Source of the DNA: Alphaproteobacteria bacterium
GTDB taxonomy: Bacteria; Pseudomonadota; Alphaproteobacteria; Rhizobiales; Xanthobacteraceae
Direction of reading: 5' to 3'
DNA length: 6,030 bases
Assembly (NCBI GenBank): GCA_005884855.1
Contig: VAZS01000213.1
Span: 1-6,030 of the forward strand
The notes below the pieces were generated by a model that saw only the letters and a list, made by a program, of their open reading frames with translations, ran no database searches and was not told where the DNA came from. How positions within the stretch are numbered: position 1 is the stretch's first letter; each line of letters starts with the position of its first letter. A program made the translations under genes and the position numbers. Shown here piece by piece: positions 1 to 5,284 of the stretch.

Positions 1-199
1 TGAGGCCTTCTGGTATCGGCGAGGTCGTCAGCCCCCGTGCGGTGACGTACAGCGCAACATGCCAGGAATGATTCAGCCAAGGAGAGCGCGCCAGACGAAT
101 CTTGCCGATAATCTGCGTCCACAGATGCAGCGTTTCGTACGTCTCGCGCCAAGCCGCGATCGGCAGTTCAGGCCACGGGACTTGCAAGGCGTTGCTCAT
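1..199 (-). CDS. DUF5996 family protein, N-terminal part only
   Basis: The reading frame starts at an ATG (197-199) and stays open to the window edge, giving 66 residues. The protein begins MSNALQVPWPELPIAAW and continues with ETYETLHLWTQIIGKIRLA, NHSWHVALYVTARGLTTSPI. This tryptophan-rich start (WPELP, TLHLWTQI.GKIRL, NHSWH, YVTARGL) is what I recognise as the N-terminus of DUF5996 proteins, which are roughly 300 residues long and of unknown function. About four fifths of the gene is therefore outside the window. No strong Shine-Dalgarno sequence precedes the start; only a weak AGAG lies about nine bases upstream. It runs in the same direction as wrbA, but about 270 bp and a strong hairpin separate them, so I treat it as a separate unit. 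The family assignment is from memory of conserved motifs; no biochemical role can be assigned. Confidence 0.8.
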   Translation of the reverse strand, partial: MSNALQVPWPELPIAAWRETYETLHLWTQIIGKIRLARSPWLNHSWHVALYVTARGLTTSPIPEGL

Positions 200-247
200 G
201 CTAAGCTCTGTGGCTCTCGTGCTGATTATGCAATTGGCGAAAGCCTA

Positions 248-397
248 TCAGAGATCCCCACGTTCATTTGGCGAATGGCATTCGGGGCATCGACGCTTGC
301 CGCGCGTGGCATGAAAAAGGCTCCGGCACCACCAGCGCCGGGCATAGGCCTGAGCTGGCTTGCGGGCCAATTGGTAGATAAACAGAATCTCGATCAT
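248..397 (-). CDS. possible small cysteine-containing protein, 49 aa, hypothetical
   Basis: I do not recognise this protein and it may not be a gene. From the ATG at 395-397 the frame encodes 49 residues: a hydrophobic start (MIEILFIYQLARK), a basic middle with a WWC motif, and a C-terminal RRCPECHSPNERGDL. The spacing C24-x4-H29-x7-C37-x2-C40 could hold a zinc ion, but the second half-site is not a classical CxxC knuckle. Two further in-frame ATGs lie upstream: one at 407-409, just after a G-rich stretch, and one at 473-475, which would run through the hairpin behind wrbA and overlap the wrbA end. The later starts seem more likely because they lie after that hairpin. It is codirectional with wrbA and the DUF5996 gene. 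In favour: it fills an otherwise empty gap and has a protein-like composition. Against: small size, weak ribosome-binding site, and no family I can name. Confidence 0.3.
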   Translation of the reverse strand: MIEILFIYQLARKPAQAYARRWWCRSLFHATRGKRRCPECHSPNERGDL

Positions 398-429
398 AGT
401 GGAATCCATCGTCCCCCCGAGGCAAATGG

Positions 430-458
430 GGCGGCATTCGATCGACGAGAATGCCGCC
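430..458 (-). terminator. 10-bp hairpin behind wrbA, probable transcription terminator
   Basis: GGCGGCATTC at 430-439 is the exact reverse complement of GAATGCCGCC at 449-458, with a 9-base loop. It begins 9 bases after the wrbA stop codon (468-470). On the wrbA strand only a short TTT follows the stem, so it is not a textbook U-tract terminator. It could also act as a 3' stability hairpin or stop transcription with help from Rho. The perfect ten-pair stem in this position makes a chance occurrence unlikely. Confidence 0.6.
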
Positions 459-467
459 TGCAACGCA

Positions 468-1067
468 TCAGCCATGCAGTTTGTGGGCGGTCTCCGCGAT
501 CACGCGTCCTTGATAGCGCGCGCCCGCCAGTTCGTTTTCGGACGGTTGGCGGCTGCCATCGCCGGCGCTGATCGTGGTCGCCCCGTAGGGCGTACCGCCG
601 GTGACCTCGTCGAGCTTCATCTGGCCTGTGAAGCCGTAATTCAGGCCAACGATGGTCATGCCGAAATGCAGGAGGTTGGTGATGATCGAAAACAGCGTAG
701 TTTCCTGGCCCCCGTGCTGGGTCGCGGTCGAGGTGAAGGCGCCACCGACCTTGCCGTGCAGCGCGCCCTTGGCCCAGAGTCCGCCGGCTTGGTCGAGGAA
801 ATTCGCCATCTGCGAAGCCATGCGGCCGAACCGGGTGCCAGTGCCTATGATGATGGCATCATAATCGGCAAGCTCTTCGACCTTCGCCACCGGCGCTGCC
901 TGGTCCAGTTTGTAATGCGATGCTTTGGCTACAGCTTCCGGCACCAGTTCAGGCACCCGCTTGATGTCGACGCTGGCGCCGGCTTTGCGCGCGCCCTCGG
1001 CGACTGCATTCGCCATGTCTTCGATGTGACCGTAGGCGGAATAGTAAAGAACGAGAACTTTTGCCAT
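468..1067 (-). CDS. wrbA: NAD(P)H:quinone oxidoreductase, WrbA type
   Basis: This 199-residue protein has the usual WrbA length. The family carries FMN in a flavodoxin-like fold and reduces quinones by two electrons in the cytoplasm, avoiding semiquinone radicals. The visible motifs in order are the phosphate-binding loop after the first strand ([12 protein letters not shown], residues 4-15), [13 protein letters not shown] (75-87), FLDQAGGLW (90-98), [13 protein letters not shown] (112-124) and GGTPYGATT in the C-terminal third. The E. coli protein has GTPTRFG where this one has GTGTRFG; I believe the glycine form is common in alphaproteobacteria. The start is well supported, with AAGGA seven bases before the ATG. 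It lies 75 bp downstream of the pirin gene on the same strand, so the two are probably cotranscribed, and it is followed by a strong hairpin. Identification is firm; the physiological quinone is unknown. Confidence 0.95.
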   Translation of the reverse strand: MAKVLVLYYSAYGHIEDMANAVAEGARKAGASVDIKRVPELVPEAVAKASHYKLDQAAPVAKVEELADYDAIIIGTGTRFGRMASQMANFLDQAGGLWAKGALHGKVGGAFTSTATQHGGQETTLFSIITNLLHFGMTIVGLNYGFTGQMKLDEVTGGTPYGATTISAGDGSRQPSENELAGARYQGRVIAETAHKLHG

Positions 1068-1142
1068 ATTGATATCCTTGCGGTTTGTTGGATTGAAGTT
1101 TTGAGTGCCTCGGTTGTCCGCCAGCCAGGGGCGCGAGTGGCC

Positions 1143-1841
1143 TTAGGCCGCGTCGACCAGCACCAGCTCGGAATCTTGCAGCGCCGTGATCTTCAGCGCC
1201 GGCTCGTCTGTGATAGCGGCGCCGTCGCGGGTGTTGACGCGCACTCCATTAACCTCGACCGCGCCCGTCGCGGGCACCAGGTAAAGGTTGCGCGCTGGGC
1301 GGGGCGTATATTCCGCGCTTTCGCCGGCCTTTAGCGTAGTGGCGAGCACCCGCGCTTGGGCACGGATCGGCAGCGCGTCCTTGTCGCCGTCCAATCCGCT
1401 GGCGATAGTGATGAGCTTGCCGGAGCGATCCGATTTCGGAAATGGTTTCGCGCCCCAGGTCGGCGCACCGCCTTGTATCGATGGCTCGATCCAGATCTGG
1501 AAAATCTTTGTCTTAGTGGGTTCCAGATTGTATTCGGAATGACGTATGCCGGAGCCGGCGCTCATCACCTGCACGTCGCCCGCTTCGGTGCGCCCCTTAT
1601 TCCCAAGACTGTCCTGGTGGGTAATTGCGCCCTCGCGGACATAGGTGATGATTTCCATGTTGGCGTGGGGGTGGGCGGGAAATCCGGTGTTCGGTGCGAT
1701 CTCGTCGTCATTCCACACACGCAATGCGCCATGACCCATATTGCCGGGATCGTAGTGACTGCCGAACGAGAAGTGGTGCTTGGCTTTGAGCCAACCGTGG
1801 TCGGCGCTGCCGAGGTTTGAAAATGGCCTGAGTTCGATCAT
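1143..1841 (-). CDS. pirin family protein, YhhW-type cupin (putative quercetin 2,3-dioxygenase)
   Basis: The 232 residues match the length of bacterial pirins such as E. coli YhhW (about 231). The fold is a double cupin with one metal site in the N-terminal barrel. The expected ligands sit where YhhW has them: H57 and H59 in the motif FPAHPHANMEIITYV, and H101 and E103 in SAGSGIRHSEYN. The N-terminus (MIELRPFSNLG, then FSFGSHYDP and GALRVWNDD) is also typical. YhhW and human pirin have been reported to cleave quercetin in vitro, but the in vivo role of bacterial pirins is mostly unknown; redox sensing and regulation have been proposed. The ATG at 1839-1841 has GAAGGA eight bases upstream. It is first in a probable two-gene unit with wrbA and is divergent from a LysR-type regulator. 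The family is certain; the enzymatic substrate is not. Confidence 0.93.
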   Translation of the reverse strand: MIELRPFSNLGSADHGWLKAKHHFSFGSHYDPGNMGHGALRVWNDDEIAPNTGFPAHPHANMEIITYVREGAITHQDSLGNKGRTEAGDVQVMSAGSGIRHSEYNLEPTKTKIFQIWIEPSIQGGAPTWGAKPFPKSDRSGKLITIASGLDGDKDALPIRAQARVLATTLKAGESAEYTPRPARNLYLVPATGAVEVNGVRVNTRDGAAITDEPALKITALQDSELVLVDAA

Positions 1842-1852
1842 TGGGTAAGTCC

Positions 1853-1862
1853 TTCAATTGAA
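1853..1862. promoter_or_regulatory. 10-bp palindrome overlapping the pirin ribosome-binding site
   Basis: TTCAATTGAA is a perfect palindrome whose left half, read on the minus strand, forms the GAA of the GAAGGA Shine-Dalgarno sequence of pirin. A further TTGAA occurs at 1868-1872, ten bases after the TTGAA at 1858-1862, so bound protein could contact one DNA face twice. It is a candidate operator half for the LysR protein; that assignment is inferred from position only. Confidence 0.4.
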
Positions 1863-1899
1863 TTCCGTTGAATACTGGATATGGATTTCCAATAGGGAT

Positions 1900-1937
1900 A
1901 GAAATAGAAACTAAGGAAATGCATTGTTTCTGTTTCT
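1900..1937. repeat. imperfect inverted repeat just upstream of the lysR start, candidate operator
   Basis: AGAAATAGAAAC at 1900-1911 pairs with GTTTCTGTTTCT at 1926-1937: 12-base arms with one mismatch, which would be a U-G wobble in a lysR transcript. The 14-base spacer includes the palindrome AATGCATT (1918-1925). The right arm ends 11 bases before the lysR ATG. It could be an autoregulatory LysR binding site or, if transcribed, a leader hairpin that limits lysR translation. The arms are built from repeated GAAA/TTTC units, which raises the chance of coincidence somewhat. Confidence 0.45.
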
Positions 1938-1948
1938 GGGCGGCGCCG

Positions 1949-2875
1949 ATGGCAAGACTTCCGGATTTCGAAGGCTTGGCGATTTTCGCAAAAGTCGTGG
2001 AGTTACGGTCGTTTGCGGCGGCAGCCGCCGAGCTGGCGCTGTCCAAGGCCACGGTATCGAAGGCGGTCACCCGGCTTGAAGGACGGCTTGGTGCGCGCCT
2101 GTTCAACCGCACCTCGCGACGGTTGGCGCTCACCGATGCCGGGCAGAAACTGTCCGAGCGGGCCACGCGTCTGCTGGTCGATGGCGAGGCGGCGGAAAAC
2201 GAGGCGCTGTCCCAATCGGCGGCGCCGCGCGGGCTGGTGCGCCTTGCGGTGCCCATGACTTTTGGGATCAAAGCCGTGGCGCCGATTTTGCCGGAGTTTC
2301 TGCAGCAATATCCCGACGTGGCCATCGACCTTCACTTGAGCGATGCCATGCTCGATCTGATCGGCGAGGGGTTCGACGCAGCTTTGCGGATCGCGAGCCT
2401 GCCGGATTCATCGTTGGTGGCGCGGCGGCTGTGCGCGATGCCGCGCTACACCGTGGCTTCAACGGCCTATCTCAAGCGCTACGGCCGGCCGACGCATCCG
2501 ATGCATCTCGCTCAGCATAAATGTTTCGGTTACGCGTATCTTTCCACGGCCGGCGTCTGGCACTACACCAATTCCGCCGGCGAGCAGGCGAGCGTGCGCC
2601 CCAGTGGACCGCTGCGCGTCAACAATGGCGAGGCTCTGATGCCAGCGCTCCTCGCTGGCCTCGGGGTCGCGGACCTGCCCGAGTTCATTGTCGGGGACGC
2701 GATTGCCTCAGGCGAGGTGGAGGTGATCCTGAAGGGCTGGAAGCAGGCCGAAGGCGCGGTGCATCTGGTGACGCCACCAGGCGGCCCGCGCCCTGCGCGC
2801 GTCGAGGCGCTGGCGGATTTTCTGGTCAGGCATTTTACCACCGGGAAGAAGGGGAGAAGATCACGGGACGAATGA
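1949..2875 (+). CDS. LysR family transcriptional regulator
   Basis: The protein of 308 residues is normal for the family. Residues 1-65 form the winged helix-turn-helix: LPDFEGLAIFAKVVELRSF leads into AELALSKATVSKAVTRLE and then LGARLFNRTSRRLALTDAG. The rest is the substrate-binding domain (about residues 90-298), similar to the CrgA/DmlR-like branch, with LVRLAVPMTFG opening it and EALMPALLAGLGVADLPEFI near its end. The ATG at 1949 is chosen because the recognisable family start begins there. An in-frame ATG at 1919 (adding MHCFCFWAAP) and a TTG at 1868 would extend it into unlike sequence that also carries the operator-like repeats. The Shine-Dalgarno sequence is weak. Being divergent from pirin-wrbA, it most likely regulates that pair and itself. 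The effector is unknown. The tail GKKGRRSRDE is unusually basic. Confidence 0.92.
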   Translation: MARLPDFEGLAIFAKVVELRSFAAAAAELALSKATVSKAVTRLEGRLGARLFNRTSRRLALTDAGQKLSERATRLLVDGEAAENEALSQSAAPRGLVRLAVPMTFGIKAVAPILPEFLQQYPDVAIDLHLSDAMLDLIGEGFDAALRIASLPDSSLVARRLCAMPRYTVASTAYLKRYGRPTHPMHLAQHKCFGYAYLSTAGVWHYTNSAGEQASVRPSGPLRVNNGEALMPALLAGLGVADLPEFIVGDAIASGEVEVILKGWKQAEGAVHLVTPPGGPRPARVEALADFLVRHFTTGKKGRRSRDE

Positions 2876-2884
2876 AGCCGCGGC

Positions 2885-2907
2885 AGGGCGCGAGCAGCGC
2901 CTTTGTT
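2885..2907 (+). terminator. probable intrinsic terminator of lysR
   Basis: GGCGC (2887-2891) and GCGCC (2897-2901) form a five-pair GC stem with a five-base loop, extended by a G-U and an A-U pair to seven. It is followed by a short, broken T tract (TTTGTT). The stem begins about ten bases after the lysR stop codon and lies before the next gene on the same strand. This suggests that the solute-binding protein gene has its own promoter. The T tract is short, so termination may be partial. Confidence 0.45.
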
Positions 2908-2969
2908 CATCCAACGGCTTAGGCTACGCTGCCTGCAACAATAAAAAATCACCGGGAGAAGATTCGCCG

Positions 2970-3959
2970 ATGAACCGACGTGAATTACTGAAAGCCGCAA
3001 GCACGTTACCGCTGGTGCAGGCCGTGCTCGCGCATGCCGCATTCGCGCAACCAGCCTGGCCGTCACGCAACGTCACAATGATCGTGCCATTTCCCGCAGG
3101 CGGTCAGGCCGATCTCGCGGCGCGTCCGGTGGCGTTGGCGCTGGAGAGAATTCTTGGCAAGCCGTTCATTGTCGACAACCGTGCCGGTGGCGCCGGCGGA
3201 TCGATCGGCAACGCCGCCGCGGCGCGCGCCGAGCCTGACGGATATACTTTGTTGATGACGTTGTCGTCGCTGGCGGTGCTGCCCGAAGCCGACCGGCTGT
3301 TCGACCGTCCGGTTGCTTACGAAGTGTCGCAGTTCGCGCCGGTTGCGCGTGTGCTCGCCGATCCCACGCTGCTCGCGGTGCCCACCTCGGCGCCGGGGAA
3401 GACGCTGCAGGATTTTGTCGACGACGCCAGGAAACGCCCCGGCGCAATTCCCTATGGCTCCTCGGGCCCCTATGGCACGCTGCACGTGGCGATGGAAATG
3501 TTCACCGCCAGCGCCGGCATCAAACTGCTGCACATACCCTTTCGCGGCGCCGGCCCGGCGTTGACAGCTCTGCTGAGCGGCACCGTTCAGGCGCTGGCCT
3601 CGGCGCCAGGCACTCTGAAGCAACAGGTCGACGACGGCAAAATGCGCGTGCTGGCGAACTGGGGCGCGGAGCGGATTGCGAGTTTTCCCGATCTGCCGAC
3701 TTTCAAGGAGCTCGGCTACAAGGATGTCGAGTTCTACATCTGGGCCGGGCTGTTCGCGCAGACCGCTCTTCCGGCGGCAATCATGACGCGGCTGCGCGAG
3801 GCGATGACGCAGGCGGTGAAAAGTCCTGAGGTGATAAAGACGTTCGAGACCGCGGGCAGTCCCGTCGCCTATATGGACGCCCCGGAATTCTCGAAGTTCG
3901 TTGCCGAGGACAGCGCGCGCCTGATCGCAGCTGTAAAGAAGATAGGGAAGGTGGAGTAA
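2970..3959 (+). CDS. Bug/TctC family tripartite tricarboxylate transporter substrate-binding protein
   Basis: The 329-residue length is usual for Bug proteins, which bind carboxylates or other small organic ligands in the periplasm and deliver them to TctA/TctB-type membrane proteins. The N-terminus MNRRELLKAAS is twin-arginine-like, followed by a hydrophobic stretch and a probable cleavage after AHAAFA (about residue 26). The mature part begins PAWPSRNVTMIVPFPAGGQ and shows the family landmarks: the IVPFPAGG loop with an aspartate three residues on, VDNRAGGAGGSIG, AEPDGYTLL, and IPYGSSGPYGTLH with HIPFRGAGPALTALLSG. The start has GGGAG about ten bases upstream. No tctA or tctB gene lies in the window, and the gene stands alone between a regulator and convergent genes. 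Such orphan Bug genes are common in Bradyrhizobium and Burkholderiales, and some serve in signalling. The ligand cannot be inferred. Confidence 0.92.
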   Translation: MNRRELLKAASTLPLVQAVLAHAAFAQPAWPSRNVTMIVPFPAGGQADLAARPVALALERILGKPFIVDNRAGGAGGSIGNAAAARAEPDGYTLLMTLSSLAVLPEADRLFDRPVAYEVSQFAPVARVLADPTLLAVPTSAPGKTLQDFVDDARKRPGAIPYGSSGPYGTLHVAMEMFTASAGIKLLHIPFRGAGPALTALLSGTVQALASAPGTLKQQVDDGKMRVLANWGAERIASFPDLPTFKELGYKDVEFYIWAGLFAQTALPAAIMTRLREAMTQAVKSPEVIKTFETAGSPVAYMDAPEFSKFVAEDSARLIAAVKKIGKVE

Positions 3960-3993
3960 CAGATGCTGAGCCGGTACGCGCATTAATCATGCT

Positions 3994-4461
3994 CTATGGG
4001 GGATCGTTGCACACATCCACCCATTTGGCGCCGACCAGATCAGCCAGACGCGATGGCGCGATCCGCAGGGCGCTGTGCGTCGAGCCCGCTGCCGGAACTA
4101 CCTCGTCGAATGCCTTCAACGACACGTCGCAATAAATCGGCAGCGGCGATTTCAGTCCGAACGGAGATACGCCGCCCACTTCATGCCCGGTGATCTCCGC
4201 GATTTCCTCGACAGCAAGCATCTTCGGTTTGGCGCCGCACAGTCCCTTGAGCTTCCTGTTGTCCATGCGTGAGGTGCCACTGGTCACGATCAGCACCACG
4301 CGCTCGCCGATCCGAACGGATAGTGTCTTCGCGATCCGGCCGGGCGCCACGCCGTAGGCTTTGGCGGCAAGCTCCACCGTGGCCGAACTCAAGGGCGATT
4401 CGATCACGGCGATGTCAGGGGCCTTCTCGGCGAAGAACGCGCGGACCGATTCAAGACTCAT
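3994..4461 (-). CDS. YbaK/EbsC family protein, aminoacyl-tRNA deacylase-like
   Basis: The 155-residue protein matches the single-domain YbaK/ProX/EbsC fold. Relatives hydrolyse mischarged tRNA in trans, for example Cys-tRNA(Pro) by YbaK and Ala-tRNA(Pro) by ProXp-ala. Visible landmarks are SSATVELAAKAYGV near the N-terminus, the conserved lysine K45 in RIAKTLSVR, the segment GTSRMDNRKLK, the glycine-rich motif GHEVGGVSPFGL (92-103), and AAGSTHSALRIAP (124-136) where the family often has a GG or GS turn. Which tRNA it edits is not readable from sequence, and many members of this branch are uncharacterised. The ATG at 4459-4461 lies inside the end of the haloacid dehalogenase gene (11-bp overlap) and has no clear Shine-Dalgarno sequence, which suggests translational coupling. 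Its 3' end faces the solute-binding protein gene across 34 bp. Confidence 0.88.
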   Translation of the reverse strand: MSLESVRAFFAEKAPDIAVIESPLSSATVELAAKAYGVAPGRIAKTLSVRIGERVVLIVTSGTSRMDNRKLKGLCGAKPKMLAVEEIAEITGHEVGGVSPFGLKSPLPIYCDVSLKAFDEVVPAAGSTHSALRIAPSRLADLVGAKWVDVCNDPP

Positions 4462-5194
4462 GTGCAGCGATCAGACCGGGCAATTCCGAAAGCGCGTGGA
4501 TACGGTAATCCGGCTTGAGCCCGAGCTCATCAATCTGCGTCCGGATCGCGTTGAACATCGTAAGGGGGGAGACGACATCGCTTTTGACAAAGGCCAGCGC
4601 CATGGCTTCCGGCGTCACCCGTTCGATCCAGGCAACGTTCAGGCCGAACGCTTTGGCGCCGCAGGCGTCCCAAGGATTCGAGGATATGAACAGCACGTCA
4701 GCGGGTGGCACGCCCAAGATAGATTCGATCAGGCTGTAGGCTTCGGGCGCGGGTTTGAAAAGTCTTTGTGAATCGATGCTGATAGTCGCGTCGAGCATTC
4801 GGTCGAGGCCGCTGTTGCGCACCAGTGTCTCGAGCATGACGGGGCTGCCGTTGGACAGGATTGCGAGCTTGCGGCTTTGCATTGCCGACAGTGTGGGCAT
4901 CACGTCTGGATAGAGTTCAAGTTCCAGATATTTGCCGACGATCCGTTCAAACAAATCGCTGTCGTATTCCAGCCCGAGCACTCGCAGCGTGTAGGCGAGC
5001 GACTCCCGCGTGATGACCGAGAAATCTTGGTAGCGTCGCATCAGCGAACGAAGCCAAGAGTATTCGAGCTGTTTGATGCGCCAGATCTGGGTGATGATTT
5101 CGCCATAACCGGGAAGCGCCTCCTCCGTAATGGCAGCCACGGACTGGACGTCGTAGAGCGTCCCATAGGCGTCGAACACAACCGCCTCGATCAT
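4451..5194 (-). CDS. L-2-haloacid dehalogenase (haloacid dehalogenase type II)
   Basis: This 247-residue HAD-superfamily enzyme would hydrolyse L-2-haloacids to D-2-hydroxyacids in the cytoplasm. It has the complete active site known from the Pseudomonas enzyme L-DEX YL, each residue offset by two or four: nucleophile D8 and T12 in FDAYGTLYDV, R39 in QIWRIKQLEY, S114-N115 in LAILSNGSP, K147 and Y153 in LFKPAPEAY, and S171, N173 and D176 in ISSNPWDACG. The C-terminus (LKPDYRIHALSELPGLI) is also family-like and about 15 residues longer than in L-DEX YL. I chose the ATG at 5192-5194, which has AAAAGGAG eleven bases upstream and starts directly before the first strand; an upstream TTG at 5231-5233 would add 13 unlikely residues. 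It is flanked on the same strand by an amidohydrolase gene and an overlapping ybaK-like gene. Family assignment is firm, but the natural substrate may not be halogenated. Confidence 0.93.
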   Translation of the reverse strand: MIEAVVFDAYGTLYDVQSVAAITEEALPGYGEIITQIWRIKQLEYSWLRSLMRRYQDFSVITRESLAYTLRVLGLEYDSDLFERIVGKYLELELYPDVMPTLSAMQSRKLAILSNGSPVMLETLVRNSGLDRMLDATISIDSQRLFKPAPEAYSLIESILGVPPADVLFISSNPWDACGAKAFGLNVAWIERVTPEAMALAFVKSDVVSPLTMFNAIRTQIDELGLKPDYRIHALSELPGLIAAHES

Positions 5195-5205
5195 TGCCTG
5201 GCTTG

Positions 5206-5213
5206 CTCCTTTT
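5206..5213 (-). promoter_or_regulatory. ribosome-binding site that decides the dehalogenase start
   Basis: Read on the minus strand this is AAAAGGAG, a good Shine-Dalgarno match eleven bases before the ATG at 5194. It lies inside the alternative longer reading frame from the TTG at 5233, so it argues for the shorter protein. Confidence 0.6.
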
Positions 5214-5284
5214 CCCCCGATCGTCTCGCCCAAGAAAGTCGCGGAGCCCGCATCAATCGATCCGTATCAGCGCTGCCGGTCGTC

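Larger units (their letters stand above)
1842..1948. promoter_or_regulatory. divergent promoter/operator region between pirin-wrbA and lysR
   Basis: This 107-bp gap must hold the promoters of both the pirin-wrbA unit (leftward) and lysR (rightward). It is distinctly more AT-rich than the flanking genes. It contains the two dyads listed separately, at 1853-1862 and 1900-1937. LysR-type regulators usually bind such divergent gaps, repressing their own gene and activating the neighbour. I could not pick out convincing -35/-10 pairs by eye: TTGAAT at 1868-1873 with AATAGG 17 bases later is only a weak candidate for lysR. Confidence 0.6.

Noticed and set aside
1068..1142. Possible promoter or terminator between pirin and wrbA
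   Set aside because: I found a good wrbA ribosome-binding site but no clear hairpin or promoter, so cotranscription is the simpler reading.
399..1334. A 311-codon open frame on the plus strand, antisense to wrbA and part of pirin
   Set aside because: It spans two well-identified genes on the other strand, has no recognisable domain, and is explained by high GC content removing stop codons.
1868..1948. Longer N-terminus for the LysR protein, from the TTG at 1868 or the ATG at 1919
   Set aside because: The added residues do not resemble LysR sequence and overlap the dyads; the ATG at 1919 has its AAGGA only two bases away.
3063..3983. A 306-codon open frame on the minus strand opposite the solute-binding protein gene
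   Set aside because: The composition is arginine- and histidine-rich without any family motif, and it mirrors a clear Bug gene.
3980..3992. GCAT/ATGC stem between the convergent genes
   Set aside because: A four-pair AT-containing stem is expected by chance and has no following T tract.
5195..5233. Longer dehalogenase starting at TTG 5231-5233
   Set aside because: It would run through the AAAAGGAG ribosome-binding site and add residues before the first conserved strand.
5241..5251. GCGG-AGC-CCGC hairpin between the amidohydrolase and dehalogenase genes
   Set aside because: Only four pairs with a three-base loop and a mixed T-rich tail on the minus strand; too weak to call a terminator.
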